Shown piece by piece: positions 1-8,213 of a DNA stretch of 32,962 nucleotides (within the stretch, counting starts at the first letter, position 1; each line of letters opens with the position of its first letter). The DNA is taken from the NCBI GenBank assembly GCA_018970605.1, contig JAGWWA010000022.1, positions 1 to 32,962 on the forward strand. Direction: 5' to 3'. Origin of the DNA: Planctomycetota bacterium. GTDB lineage: Bacteria; Planctomycetota; Planctomycetia; Pirellulales; UBA1268. Both the position numbers and the translations under genes were made by a program. The notes beneath the pieces are model-generated. The model was not told the DNA's origin, did not search any database, and saw only the letters and a list, made by a program, of their open reading frames with translations.

Positions 1-797
1 TTGCAGACGGTGTAGGGGATCTCCTTCGTCATCGTCTCATACACCGGCTTGCAGACCGTGTAGCACTGCTCGCGGGTCTCGTACACCGGCTTGCAGACGG
101 TGTACGGGATCTCCTTCGTGCGGGTCTCATACACCGGCTTGCAGACCGTGTAGCACTGCTCGCGGGTCTCGTACACCGGCTTGCACACGGTGTAGGGGAT
201 CTCCTTGGTCATCGTCTCGTACACCGGCTTGCAGACGGTGTAGGTCCGCTGACGGGTCTCATACACCGGCTTGCAGACGGTGTAGGGGATCTCCTTCGTC
301 ATCGTCTCATACACCGGCTTGCAGACCGTGTAGCACTGCTCGCGGGTCTCGTACACCGGCTTGCACACGGTGTACGGAATCTCCTTCGTGCAGGTCTCGT
401 ACACCGGCTTCATCACCGTGTAGCACTGCTCGCGGGTCTCGTAGACCGGCTTGCAGACCGTGTAGGGGATCTCCTTCGTGATGGTCTCGTAGACCGGCTT
501 GCAGACCGTGGTCCGGATTTCCCGGGTCTTGGTCTCGTAGCAGGGCTTCATCACCGTGTAGCACTGCTCGCGGGTCTCGTAGACCGGCTTGCAGACCGTG
601 TAGGGGATCTCCTTTGTGACCGTCTCCCACACCGGCTTGCAGACCGTGGTGCGGATCTCGCGGGTCTTGGTCTCGTACACGGGCTTCATCACCGTGTAGG
701 GGATCTCCTTCACGACGGTCTCCCACACGGGCTTGCACACCGTGTAGTTGATCGTGCGCGAGCGGGTCTCCCAGACCGGCTTGCAGACGGTGTACTC
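1..797 (-). repeat. Coding tandem repeat, alternating 48-bp and 42-bp units
   Basis: The repeat part of the YTV gene is also repetitive as DNA. From 1 to about 500, 48-bp units (ending in Thr-Lys-Glu-Ile-Pro codons) alternate with 42-bp units (ending in Arg-Glu-Gln-Cys codons), so the higher-order period is 90 bp. Units toward the start codon (500-797) are mostly 48 bp and more diverged. Near-identical 90-bp blocks near the window edge point to recent expansion, and the array continues beyond the edge. Confidence 0.9.
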
Positions 798-1139
798 GAC
801 CTCCTTGAACGACTTCTCCGTCTCGTAGCGGACGCAGTCGATCTCCCGCTGCTCGACGACCTTCTCGCAGACCGTCTTGTAGCAGGTGTACTGCTTCTGC
901 TCGTACACGACGTCCTTGACGAACCTCGTGCCGCAGCACGACGGCGCCGCGCCGCAGCTCGGCTCGTCGGACGACTCACAACTCGAACACGACGCACGCG
1001 CGCTGGCGAAGCTGACCGTGGTCATCTTCGCGTCGCCGTGCTTGTAGCTGGCGAGACCGCAATACGCGGCGTCGGCCCGATGGACCGACGTCACGACGCT
1101 GGCGATCGCCAACAGACAGGCGAACCACGTCCTTTTCAT
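1..1139 (-). CDS. YTV-repeat secreted cell-wall-type protein (partial, C-terminus beyond left edge)
   Basis: Read from an ATG at 1139, the frame stays open for at least 379 codons to the window edge. Residues 1-24 form a signal peptide (MKRTWFACLLAIASVV, ending near ADA). A Cys-rich stretch follows (CSSCESSDEPSC, PSCC), then about 17 complete tandem units of the type YTVCKPVYETMTKEIP (16 residues) or YTVCKPVYETREQC (14 residues), plus the start of another. The first Cys of a unit is Met in a few, and Tyr-8 is Trp in the N-terminal units. Proteins with Cys/Tyr/Val/Pro/Thr-rich YTV domains are known from planctomycete cell walls (Rhodopirellula), so a structural, perhaps disulfide-cross-linked envelope role is likely. 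That role is inference. Total length and C-terminus are unknown. The gene is divergent from rex. Confidence 0.85.
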   Translation of the reverse strand, partial: MKRTWFACLLAIASVVTSVHRADAAYCGLASYKHGDAKMTTVSFASARASCSSCESSDEPSCGAAPSCCGTRFVKDVVYEQKQYTCYKTVCEKVVEQREIDCVRYETEKSFKEVEYTVCKPVWETRSRTINYTVCKPVWETVVKEIPYTVMKPVYETKTREIRTTVCKPVWETVTKEIPYTVCKPVYETREQCYTVMKPCYETKTREIRTTVCKPVYETITKEIPYTVCKPVYETREQCYTVMKPVYETCTKEIPYTVCKPVYETREQCYTVCKPVYETMTKEIPYTVCKPVYETRQRTYTVCKPVYETMTKEIPYTVCKPVYETREQCYTVCKPVYETRTKEIPYTVCKPVYETREQCYTVCKPVYETMTKEIPYTVC

Positions 1140-1420
1140 GTCTGCCGCCTCTGTTGAGGAGGCCTCCTGCACTGGGGTGAAACCGGGAAACGACCGTTGG
1201 GAGTGCGGGATGGGCAGCCCATCTCCACACAACCTCAAAGATCGACCACAAACTCCCCGCAGGTTGACCACTCAACGCAATCATCCGGGTTTTTCTAGAG
1301 CCCCAGGCGCGTTACAACCGTCAGGGTCCCGGGGCCGGGACTCGGTTCCTTGGCTAATCCCGGCCCGACCGTTACAGTCCCACCGCGATTCTTGGAACGT
1401 GCCCACCGGCAGTGTTTGCC
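1140..1420. other. Divergent intergenic region between the YTV gene and rex
   Basis: About 280 bases separate the start codons of the minus-strand YTV gene and plus-strand rex, so both promoters should lie here. I could not identify a convincing -35/-10 pair or a Rex-type inverted repeat. The sequence next to the YTV start (1141-1170) contains purine-rich runs that on the minus strand could serve as its ribosome-binding site. Confidence 0.5.
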
Positions 1421-2131
1421 ATGACGGATCAACGTCCCCATCCGACACACGCCGCGGACCTGCCCTCCGACGCCTCGGTGCCGAAGGTGGTGGTCAGCAG
1501 GTTGAGCCTCTACCTACGGGAACTGCAGCGGCTGGTGGCATCGGGGCAGCAGACGATCTCGTCAAACCAGCTCGGTGCCCTGCTGGGCTTCAGCGATGCC
1601 CAGGTCCGCAAAGACCTTGGATTCTTCGGCCAGTTCGGCTATCCCGGCGTCGGCTACCGCTGCGACGAGCTGATTCGGGCGATGCGGGACATCCTCGGCA
1701 CGAACCATTCCTGGAACGTGGCGATGGTGGGGGTGGGAAACCTCGGCCAGGCGCTGCTGGGCTACCGCGGCTTCGGGCGGCAGAACTTCGCGATTGCCGC
1801 CGCGTTTGACGCCGACCCCACGAAGGTGGGCCAGACCGTGCAGGGGCTCCGCATCCAGCCGCTCGAGGAACTCGCGGCCACGATCCGCGAGCAGGGGATC
1901 CGCCTCGGCATGATCGTCGTGCCGGCCGAACGGGCCCAGGAGGCGGCGGACCGGCTGGTGGCGGCGGGCATCGAGGGGATCGTCAACTTCGCCCCCGTCA
2001 CGCTCGCCCTGCCGCCGCACGTGCAAAACGTGGGCGTTGATCTGGCCATCGAACTGGAGCAGCTCTCGTTTGCGGTGACGAGCAAACTTGCCAAGGCCAC
2101 AGCGGAATCGACCGGCCAGGTCGAGCCCTGA
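1421..2131 (+). CDS. rex: Redox-sensing transcriptional repressor Rex
   Basis: Rex binds DNA when NAD+ dominates and releases it when NADH binds, controlling fermentation and respiration genes. The product is 236 aa, about the usual length. The N-terminal winged helix shows the family signature (IPKVVVSRL-like start at 20-28, then FSDAQVRKDLGFFGQFG at about 57-73). A Rossmann NAD-binding motif VGVGNLG lies at 103-109, and the C-terminal swapped helix (VDLAIELEQLSFAVTSKLAK) is present. I chose the ATG at 1421; an in-frame GTG at 1412 would add three residues, and neither has a clear Shine-Dalgarno sequence. The gene stands alone, with a YTV gene divergent upstream and tRNA-Gln downstream, so the target genes cannot be inferred from context. 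Confidence 0.95.
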   Translation: MTDQRPHPTHAADLPSDASVPKVVVSRLSLYLRELQRLVASGQQTISSNQLGALLGFSDAQVRKDLGFFGQFGYPGVGYRCDELIRAMRDILGTNHSWNVAMVGVGNLGQALLGYRGFGRQNFAIAAAFDADPTKVGQTVQGLRIQPLEELAATIREQGIRLGMIVVPAERAQEAADRLVAAGIEGIVNFAPVTLALPPHVQNVGVDLAIELEQLSFAVTSKLAKATAESTGQVEP

Positions 2132-2543
2132 TCCCCGGGCAGCCGTACGCCTTACGTCGAAATCGGGGGGGAGCGCTTTCCTCACTTCTGCAATGACGAG
2201 CCGCGAGGGGCTGCCCGTGCCCAGGAGCCGGGCTACGGGAGCAAGCGTAGTTGAAATCCCGGGAGTCGTGCTCTGCACGACTCCCATAAGCCGGCGCCGA
2301 CGCCGGGACGGCGGCGCTGGCGTGAAAACCGATAGGCGAAGCGCAGCGGACATGCAGAGAGCGTCGGGCAGGATGCCCGACGCGAACGTCCGGCGACGGG
2401 CATGGGCAGCCCTGAGCCCAGTGCGAACCGGGAAGACACACAGGTTGAAAACCAGTGCTACGAGGAGCCCTCGGCCCTCGCAAGGGCCATGCCGGGTGCG
2501 GCGGCTAACACTTTGCGCACCAGTCGTGTAAAAAGTGTCGAAA
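2132..2543. other. Non-coding tract with three tandem hairpins and a palindromic repeat copy
   Basis: The 412 bases between rex and tRNA-Gln carry open frames on both strands, but none resembles a protein. Three strong stem-loops lie in a row: 2261-2285 (11-bp perfect stem, TCT loop), 2290-2321 (10-bp stem with one G-T pair) and 2361-2383 (10-bp perfect stem, GGA loop). No T-run follows any of them, so they do not look like intrinsic terminators. The hallmarks of RNase P RNA, SRP RNA and tmRNA are absent. The tract could be a structured RNA or a composite of intergenic repeats. A copy of the AGGTTTTCAACCT palindrome family lies at 2438-2461. Confidence 0.6.
2438..2461. repeat. Dispersed palindromic repeat, copy 1
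   Basis: The sequence ACAGGTTGAAAACCAGTGCT followed by AC is the reverse-orientation form of the element seen at 4879, 17233, 17266 and 17313. The palindromic core is slightly imperfect here because of an extra A. Confidence 0.7.
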
Positions 2544-2614
2544 TGCCCGATGGTGTAACGGTAGCACAAGGGATTTTGGTTCCCTTTGTCTAGGTTCGAA
2601 TCCTAGTCGGGCAA
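2544..2614 (+). tRNA. tRNA-Gln (anticodon TTG)
   Basis: The cloverleaf folds cleanly: acceptor stem TGCCCGA (2544-2550) pairs with TCGGGCA (2607-2613), with discriminator A at 2614. The anticodon stem AGGGA (2569-2573) pairs with TCCCT (2581-2585) around the loop TTTTGGT, placing the anticodon TTG at 2576-2578. The T arm is CTAGG-TTCGAAT-CCTAG. The CCA end is not encoded (ACT follows). A weak-pair start (T-A at position 1) is typical of bacterial tRNA-Gln. Confidence 0.96.
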
Positions 2615-2864
2615 CTCCCCCTTTCCGGTGTGGCCCTTGCATAGGCCACGGAAGACTGGCAGACTTTTTCAGTCGGCCTCAGAACGCCGACGCTTCTTTC
2701 CGCAAGGAACCGCTGGTGAACCGCTGATCGTCGTCCCCCCATGGATGACGCTTCCGATGCCGCCGCGACCGACCCTGGTCGCCCTCCCCGTGCATCGCCC
2801 GTTCCCAGCCCGTGATCGCCCATGGCGATCAGCCTTTCGTTCGTCCCTTGCCAAGGAGTGTTTC

Positions 2865-3860
2865 ATGCCCCGCCTTGCCGTCGCCGTCGCCATCCTCGCC
2901 TCGCTCGCCGCCACAGCCTCACGTGCCGACACGGTCTACGCCACCAGCTTCTCCACCGGCGAACTCATCCGCTACGACTCGACCGATCCCGCCGGCACGA
3001 AGACCGTGCTGTCGGGATCCGGCAGCATGAGCAAGCCGGCCGCGATCGCGATGGGCCCGGATGGCAACCTCTATATCGGGCAGGATGGAGACGCGGCCAC
3101 GATAGCCCCGAGCATCTCGCGGTTCGATCTCACCACCAACACGCTGTCCACCGTCTACACCTTCGCGGCATTCGAAGTCTTCCCTGGCAGCCTGATCTTC
3201 AAGGGAGCCAACCTGCTCGTCGGCCGAAATCCGTTCTTCGGCAACACCGGCCCGATCGTGCAGATCGCAGGCGCGACCGGCGGCCCGACGAGCGCCAGCG
3301 ACTACACGACCGGCGGCAGCCTTGCGAGCAGCCCGGGCCTCGCGTTGGCCGCCGACGGCCGGCTCTACGTGAGCGACCAGACCTACAACTTCGGCACTGG
3401 CATCGCCAGCGGGCCGGTGAAGCGGTTTGACGCCGCGGGTACGTATGTGGGCGAGGTGATCGCCAGCGGTTCCAGCGGACTCGCGGGCCCCACGGGTCTG
3501 GTGGTCAGCGGATCCACGCTCCATACGGCCAGCATCATGACGGGCGCCGTGCTGCGAACCGATCTCGACACCGACGTCACCACCGCATTTGCGAGCACTG
3601 GCGGCCCCTTCGAGGTTGGCCCTCTCGCCATGCTCGCGAACGGCACCCTGCTCGGCGGCAGCCCCTCGGGCTCGGGCTCGATCTATCATTTTGGAACCGA
3701 CGGCACGCTGCTCAGCACCTATGCCTCCGGCCTGGGCCAGGTCGGCGGTATCGTGGCGGTGGCGGCGGTGCCCGAACCCGCCTCGATCACACTGGCCGCA
3801 GGCGGCCTTGCCGCACTGGGCTGGATCCTCCGTCGCCTCCACCAACGGTCGCCCACATGA
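2865..3860 (+). CDS. PEP-CTERM secreted protein with beta-propeller-like repeats
   Basis: The product is 331 aa. The start at 2865 is supported by AAGGAG at 2853-2858 and by an immediate signal peptide ([21 protein letters not shown], cut before DTVYA); the open frame extends further upstream but without such support. The mature part has repeated blocks such as [16 protein letters not shown] and [14 protein letters not shown], as in SMP-30/NHL-type six-bladed propellers, which in this setting often bind sugars or act as lactonases. No catalytic residues can be assigned. The C-terminus has the sorting signal [19 protein letters not shown], a hydrophobic helix and a basic tail RRLHQR, so processing by an exosortase encoded elsewhere is expected. 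It overlaps the DUF1559 gene by 4 nt (ATGA). Confidence 0.9.
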   Translation: MPRLAVAVAILASLAATASRADTVYATSFSTGELIRYDSTDPAGTKTVLSGSGSMSKPAAIAMGPDGNLYIGQDGDAATIAPSISRFDLTTNTLSTVYTFAAFEVFPGSLIFKGANLLVGRNPFFGNTGPIVQIAGATGGPTSASDYTTGGSLASSPGLALAADGRLYVSDQTYNFGTGIASGPVKRFDAAGTYVGEVIASGSSGLAGPTGLVVSGSTLHTASIMTGAVLRTDLDTDVTTAFASTGGPFEVGPLAMLANGTLLGGSPSGSGSIYHFGTDGTLLSTYASGLGQVGGIVAVAAVPEPASITLAAGGLAALGWILRRLHQRSPT

Positions 3861-4867
3861 AAAGCCACCGCGGCGTCACCCTCGTCGAACTGCTCGTGGT
3901 GGTGGCGATTCTGGCCACGACGATCGGGCTGCTCTTGCCCGCGGTCCAGACCGCACGCGAGACGGCGCGGCGGTCGAGCTGCACCAACAATCTGCGACAG
4001 ATCGGCGTTGCCGCCGCCAACCACGAGTCGGCCCGTGGCCGATTTCCGGTCGGTGCCGAGTCGCGGCAGTGGGACGAGCGACCCGATTTCCCGCATCAGT
4101 TCTTCCGCTGGTCGGTGCTCGCCCACCTCACGCCGTACTACGAGGAGGAGCAGTTGCTTCGCCGCCTCGACCTCACGGTGCCGCTCTACATCGGCCTCTC
4201 GCCCGGCGACATCGCCCCGCGAAACAAGCCGATCGTGAAGCTCACGGTGCCGCTGTTCCTTTGCCCGAGCGACATCTCCATGCCCGTGGCCGACTCCTTC
4301 GGGCCCACCAACTACGCCGGCTGCACTGGCACCGGCATTGCGGGCGGCACGCCCTTCGAGACCGACGGCATGTTCGGCATCAACTCGCGGACGCGGGTCC
4401 GCGACATCACCGACGGCCGCTCCAAGACCGTGGCCTTCTCCGAGAGCACCCTCGGCTCCGGCCCCAAGGCCACCTCTTCGCCGGACGGCATCCAGCCGGC
4501 CACCGGTTACGGGTTTGTGTTCACGACACCGCTCACCGACGCGGCCTGCAGCCGCCCCTTCTACTACAACTTCACCGATCTCCGCGGCTTCTCATGGGCC
4601 AACGGCGAATACCGCACCACGCTCTACAACCACGCCCGCCAGCCCAACAGCGAGTCGCTCGACTGCCTGGCGGCCCTGATGACCACGGCTGACGTGGCCA
4701 AGATGTACGCCGGCTACGGCTGGCGAACGGCCCGCAGCCGTCACCGAGGTGGCGCGACCGTGGGAATGGCCGACGGATCGGTGCGATTCGTGGCCGACGC
4801 GGTTGACCCCGGAGTCTGGAGGGCTGCGGCGTCGATCGCGGGCCGCGAAGCGGAACCGCTGCCGTAG
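3857..4867 (+). CDS. DUF1559 protein (pseudopilin-like, H-X9-DG tail)
   Basis: The product is 336 aa. The N-terminus has a type IV prepilin cleavage and methylation motif, [15 protein letters not shown], with Gly-6 before the cut and the +5 Glu at residue 11. A long hydrophobic helix follows, then the family-typical region [21 protein letters not shown]. The C-terminus carries [13 protein letters not shown], the H-X9-DG motif that defines this very large planctomycete-enriched family. Its members resemble type II secretion pseudopilins or minor pilins, and their exact function is unknown. The start overlaps the stop of the PEP-CTERM gene (ATGA), so the two are probably translationally coupled and may act at the same surface structure. 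Confidence 0.93.
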   Translation: MKSHRGVTLVELLVVVAILATTIGLLLPAVQTARETARRSSCTNNLRQIGVAAANHESARGRFPVGAESRQWDERPDFPHQFFRWSVLAHLTPYYEEEQLLRRLDLTVPLYIGLSPGDIAPRNKPIVKLTVPLFLCPSDISMPVADSFGPTNYAGCTGTGIAGGTPFETDGMFGINSRTRVRDITDGRSKTVAFSESTLGSGPKATSSPDGIQPATGYGFVFTTPLTDAACSRPFYYNFTDLRGFSWANGEYRTTLYNHARQPNSESLDCLAALMTTADVAKMYAGYGWRTARSRHRGGATVGMADGSVRFVADAVDPGVWRAAASIAGREAEPLP

Positions 4868-4878
4868 TAGCAGCCCCC

Positions 4879-4904
4879 GTAGTACAAGGTTTCCAACCTG
4901 TGGC
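4879..4904. repeat. Dispersed palindromic repeat, copy 2
   Basis: The sequence GTAGTACAAGGTTTCCAACC followed by TGTGGC lies just after the DUF1559 stop, between convergent genes. It matches the element at 17233-17343 with T-to-C and A-for-G changes. Confidence 0.7.
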
Positions 4905-5001
4905 CTCTGCGGCCTCTCCTTGCCCGTCACGCAGGACAACGGTGGCACGCGTGCTTCAGGCGTGGCTCGCCAACCTGCATCTCCGGTGACGAGGCGGACG
5001 A

Positions 5002-6006
5002 CTACGTCGGGTATCGCTTCCGCAGCGCCGCGATCACCTTCCGCATATCGGCCGGCAGCGGACTGGTAAACCGGAGTTCCTCGCCCGTCACCGGATGCAC
5101 GAAGCCGAGTTCTGCGGCGTGGAGCATCACCCGCGGAGCGGCGGACTCGTCCTGCAGCCCGTCCCGCCGCGACGAACCGTAGACGCGGTCGCCGCACACC
5201 ATCTGCCCGCTCTCCGACATGTGGATGCGGATCTGGTGCGTACGGCCTGTCTCGAGGCGGCACTCCACCAGCGTGTAGTCGTCGCCAAAGTGCTCGAGTG
5301 GTGCCACGTGCGTGATCGCCTCCTTGCCGTCGTCGCCCTCCGCGCTTCCCCGGCGGCCGTCGCCACGGTCGCGAAGGAGATTCGAACGAATCGTGCGGGG
5401 CTTCGCACGGCCGACGACGAGGGCGAGGTAGCGGCGATGCGTGGTGTGGAGCCGGAACTGCTCGGCGAGGATGCGGCTGGCGGGAACGTTCCTGGCAAAC
5501 ACGACCAGGCCGCTCGTCTCACGATCGATGCGATGCACCGCCCGCACCGGCGGAATCCTTCGCCGCTTCGGCTCGGCCCGCCCTGCCACGCCCCCGAAGC
5601 GACGGTGGAGATGGCGGCCGATCGCGTCGGGCACCAGTTCCTCGAGCGTGGGCTGCATCTGCCGCCGCCGGGCGGGCCAGGAGAGTTCCTCGTGGTGCCG
5701 CGTGGTCGTCAGGCCCGTCGGCTTCTCAACCACCACCACGTCGTCATCGACGTGGACGACCCGCACGTCATCGGCCTTCGGCAGCGCAGCCGCCGCCACC
5801 TCGAGCACCTTGACGACCTCGCCCTCCTTGAGTCGGCGGGCCTCGTCCGTGCAAACGTTGCCGTGCACGAGCACGTGCCTCGACCGCACCAGTTTCTGCA
5901 CTCGCGACCAGCTGGCGTTCTCCAGCCGGGGCCGCAGGAAGGCCGCGAGCGTCTTGCCGCGGTCGGCCTCGGTGACGTGATGGACGGTGCCTGCCTGGCG
6001 TTTCAT
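5002..6006 (-). CDS. RluA-family pseudouridine synthase
   Basis: It isomerises specific uridines in rRNA or tRNA to pseudouridine. The product is 334 aa from the ATG at 6006, followed by VHHVTEADRGKTLAAFL. The N-terminal S4 RNA-binding domain covers roughly residues 15-75 (WSRVQKLVRSRHVLVHG). The catalytic motif is HRIDRETSG at 158-166, with Asp-161 as the expected nucleophile. The substrate motif GRTHQIRIHM and the C-terminal MLHAAELGFVHPVTGE are both present. A charged insertion (about 105-150, rich in Arg) lies between VEKPTGL and the catalytic motif and is longer than usual. The family (RluA, RluC or RluD) is certain; the target uridine is not. The gene is divergent from purA and converges on the DUF1559 gene. 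Confidence 0.94.
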   Translation of the reverse strand: MKRQAGTVHHVTEADRGKTLAAFLRPRLENASWSRVQKLVRSRHVLVHGNVCTDEARRLKEGEVVKVLEVAAAALPKADDVRVVHVDDDVVVVEKPTGLTTTRHHEELSWPARRRQMQPTLEELVPDAIGRHLHRRFGGVAGRAEPKRRRIPPVRAVHRIDRETSGLVVFARNVPASRILAEQFRLHTTHRRYLALVVGRAKPRTIRSNLLRDRGDGRRGSAEGDDGKEAITHVAPLEHFGDDYTLVECRLETGRTHQIRIHMSESGQMVCGDRVYGSSRRDGLQDESAAPRVMLHAAELGFVHPVTGEELRFTSPLPADMRKVIAALRKRYPT

Positions 6007-6138
6007 GGTGCGTCGATGATGCCACGGACGGACCGCTCGAACCACGCTTGACCCGTTTTTCCGCGGTTTTAGACTCTGGCGGGAGGATCGTGCGTCCGAA
6101 GCCTCCGTCGTTTTTCGCGTCGTGAGGACTTCCGTACC

Positions 6139-7473
6139 GTGCCCGGCACCTGCGTGATCGGACTGCAGTGGGGCGATGAGGCCAAGGGCAAACTCGTCGA
6201 CATCCTCACCGAGTCCCACGACGTCGTCGTCCGTTATGCCGGTGGCGCCAACGCGGGCCACACGGTCGTCTTTGGCGGCCAGACCTGGAAGCTCTCGATC
6301 ATCCCCAGTGGCATTCTCCGCGGGGGCGTGGCCTGCGTGATCACCGGCGGCGTCGTGCTCGATCCGGCCAAGGTCATCGACGAGATGGACGGCCTCGAGT
6401 CGCGCGGACTGCGAATGGAAGGCCAACTGCAGATCAGCGACCGGGCCCACGTCGTCTTTCCGTGGCACGTCGTCGAGGACCGACTGCTCGACTCGAGCCT
6501 TTCCGGCGGCGGGGCGATCGGGACCACGGGCCGAGGCATCGGCCCCTGCTATCGCGACAAGGTCGGCCGCGCCCTGGCCATCCGCCTCGGCGACCTCTAC
6601 CGTCCCGATTTTCGGGAGAAGGTGGAGCACGTCGTGGCCTTCAAGAACCGGCTGTTCGCGTCGTGGCCGGCCGGCACCACCACCCCGCTCGACGCCGCGT
6701 CGATCCATGCCCAATACGCCGCCTATGCGGAACGGCTTCGACCCCACGTCGTCGACACCACCGCGTTTTTACTCGACGCCGTGGAGCAGGGCCGCCGCGT
6801 GCTCTTCGAGGGCGCGCAGGGCGCCCTGCTCGACATCGACCACGGCACGTTCCCCTACGTGACCAGCAGCAACTCATCGGGCGTCGGCGTGTCGAGCGGT
6901 TCGGGAATACCCGGTCGCTGGATGGACCGTATCGTCGGTGTGGTGAAGGCCTACTCGACCCGCGTGGGCGGCGGCCCACTGCCCACGGAGCAGGACAACC
7001 CCACGGGCGTCCACATCCGCGAACGCGGCCGCGAGTACGGCACCGTGACGAAGCGGCCGCGCCGCTGCGGCTGGTTCGACGCCGTGGCCGCCCGCTATTC
7101 CGCGAGGCTCTCGGGCGTGGACGAACTCGCCGTGATGCTCCTCGACGTGCTCGGCGGCCTCGATGAGCTGAAGATCTGCTCGGCCTACGAAATCGACGGC
7201 CGCCGTGTCACGCAGTTCCCCAGCCAGATCGGCGACCTCGAACAGGCGATTCCGATCTACGAGACGCTGCCCGGCTGGCAGGAAGAACTCGACGCTGTCC
7301 GCAGTGAGCACGACCTGCCGACCAACGCCCGTCGCTACGTCGACCGGATCTCCGAACTGCTCGACCGCCCGGTGTCGATCGTGTCGGTCGGACCCGACCG
7401 TGCCCAGACCATCATCCGCGGCCCCGAGGCGACGCGCCGACCATGGCTCTCTCCCCAGCCGGCGAAGGCGTGA
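6139..7473 (+). CDS. purA: Adenylosuccinate synthetase
   Basis: PurA joins IMP and aspartate using GTP, the first committed step to AMP. The product is 444 aa from a GTG start at 6139, with GAGG about 11 nt upstream. The N-terminal motif is GLQWGDEAKGK at 8-18, with the catalytic Asp at 13. Also present are GGANAGHTVV with the catalytic His, TTGRGIGPCYRDK, the substrate loop near RVGGGPLPTE, TKRPRRCGWFDAV, and a C-terminal VSVGPDRAQTI guanine-binding segment. Most bacterial enzymes read DEGKGK where this one has DEAKGK. It opens the ten-gene run to 17080, and the uppS start lies inside its last 31 nt. Confidence 0.97.
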   Translation: MPGTCVIGLQWGDEAKGKLVDILTESHDVVVRYAGGANAGHTVVFGGQTWKLSIIPSGILRGGVACVITGGVVLDPAKVIDEMDGLESRGLRMEGQLQISDRAHVVFPWHVVEDRLLDSSLSGGGAIGTTGRGIGPCYRDKVGRALAIRLGDLYRPDFREKVEHVVAFKNRLFASWPAGTTTPLDAASIHAQYAAYAERLRPHVVDTTAFLLDAVEQGRRVLFEGAQGALLDIDHGTFPYVTSSNSSGVGVSSGSGIPGRWMDRIVGVVKAYSTRVGGGPLPTEQDNPTGVHIRERGREYGTVTKRPRRCGWFDAVAARYSARLSGVDELAVMLLDVLGGLDELKICSAYEIDGRRVTQFPSQIGDLEQAIPIYETLPGWQEELDAVRSEHDLPTNARRYVDRISELLDRPVSIVSVGPDRAQTIIRGPEATRRPWLSPQPAKA

Positions 7474-8213
7474 CTTCCACAGCGGAGGCTCGCACAGGCG
7501 AACGGCCCCCCGGGCCGCGGCACGTCGCCATCATCATGGACGGCAACGGCCGCTGGGCGCAGCGACAGGGCCTGCCCCGCATCGAGGGGCATCGCCGCGG
7601 CGTGGCCACGGTGCGGCGGATCACCGAGCACGCCGCCCGACTGGGCATCGAGCAGCTCACCCTCTACTGCCTGTCGAGCGAGAACTGGCGTCGCCCTCAG
7701 GCAGAGCTCTCGTTTCTGATGCACCTGCTCGAGCAGTACATGATCGAGGAGCGATCCCTGCTGATGCGGCAGCGGATCCGACTCGCGATGATCGGCCGCC
7801 GCACGGGGATTCCCGACGACACGCTCCGGGCCCTCGATCAGACGGTCGAACTCTGCTCGGCCAACGACGGCATGCGGCTCTGCCTGGCCATCAACTACGG
7901 CGCCCGCGGGGAAATCGCCGACGCGGCCCGGAGCCTCGCCCGCGACGCGGCCGCGGGCCGGCTCGATCCCGACACCATCGACGAGGCCTCGTTTGCCGAC
8001 CGGCTCGACACCGCCGGAATGCCCGACCCCGACCTCTTGATCCGCACCGCGGGCGAGATGCGGATCAGCAACTTCCTTCTCTGGCAGATCAGCTACGCCG
8101 AGATCTGGGTCACCCCGGTGGCCTGGCCGGAGTTCGAGGAGCGTCATCTCGACGAGGCGCTGTCCTCGTATTCGAGCCGCGACCGCCGGTTCGGGGGCCT
8201 GACGCCGTCGTGA
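7443..8213 (+). CDS. uppS: Isoprenyl transferase (undecaprenyl diphosphate synthase)
   Basis: The cis-prenyltransferase makes the C55 lipid carrier for envelope polysaccharides from FPP and IPP. The product is 256 aa. The catalytic region HVAIIMDGNGRWAQRQGLPR supplies the essential Asp, and EGHRRGV, LTLYCLSSENWRRP and the C-terminal RTAGEMRISNFLLWQ all match the family (the usual form of the last is RTGGEQRLSNFLLWQ). The ATG at 7443 overlaps the end of purA by 31 nt. About 25 residues precede the first conserved block, so the real start could be slightly downstream. Its stop overlaps the GTG start of cdsA (GTGA). Confidence 0.96.
   Translation: MALSPAGEGVTSTAEARTGERPPGPRHVAIIMDGNGRWAQRQGLPRIEGHRRGVATVRRITEHAARLGIEQLTLYCLSSENWRRPQAELSFLMHLLEQYMIEERSLLMRQRIRLAMIGRRTGIPDDTLRALDQTVELCSANDGMRLCLAINYGARGEIADAARSLARDAAAGRLDPDTIDEASFADRLDTAGMPDPDLLIRTAGEMRISNFLLWQISYAEIWVTPVAWPEFEERHLDEALSSYSSRDRRFGGLTPS

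Noticed and set aside
1-797. A CRISPR array at the left edge
   Set aside because: The regular repeats have no unique spacers; every base belongs to a continuous coding repeat with a signal peptide upstream.
2132-2543. RNase P RNA, SRP RNA or tmRNA in the structured tract before tRNA-Gln
   Set aside because: None of the conserved sequence blocks of these RNAs is present on either strand.
2628-2864. Upstream extension of the PEP-CTERM gene to 2628
   Set aside because: The extension would bury the signal peptide 79 residues inside the protein, while the ATG at 2865 has a well-placed AAGGAG.
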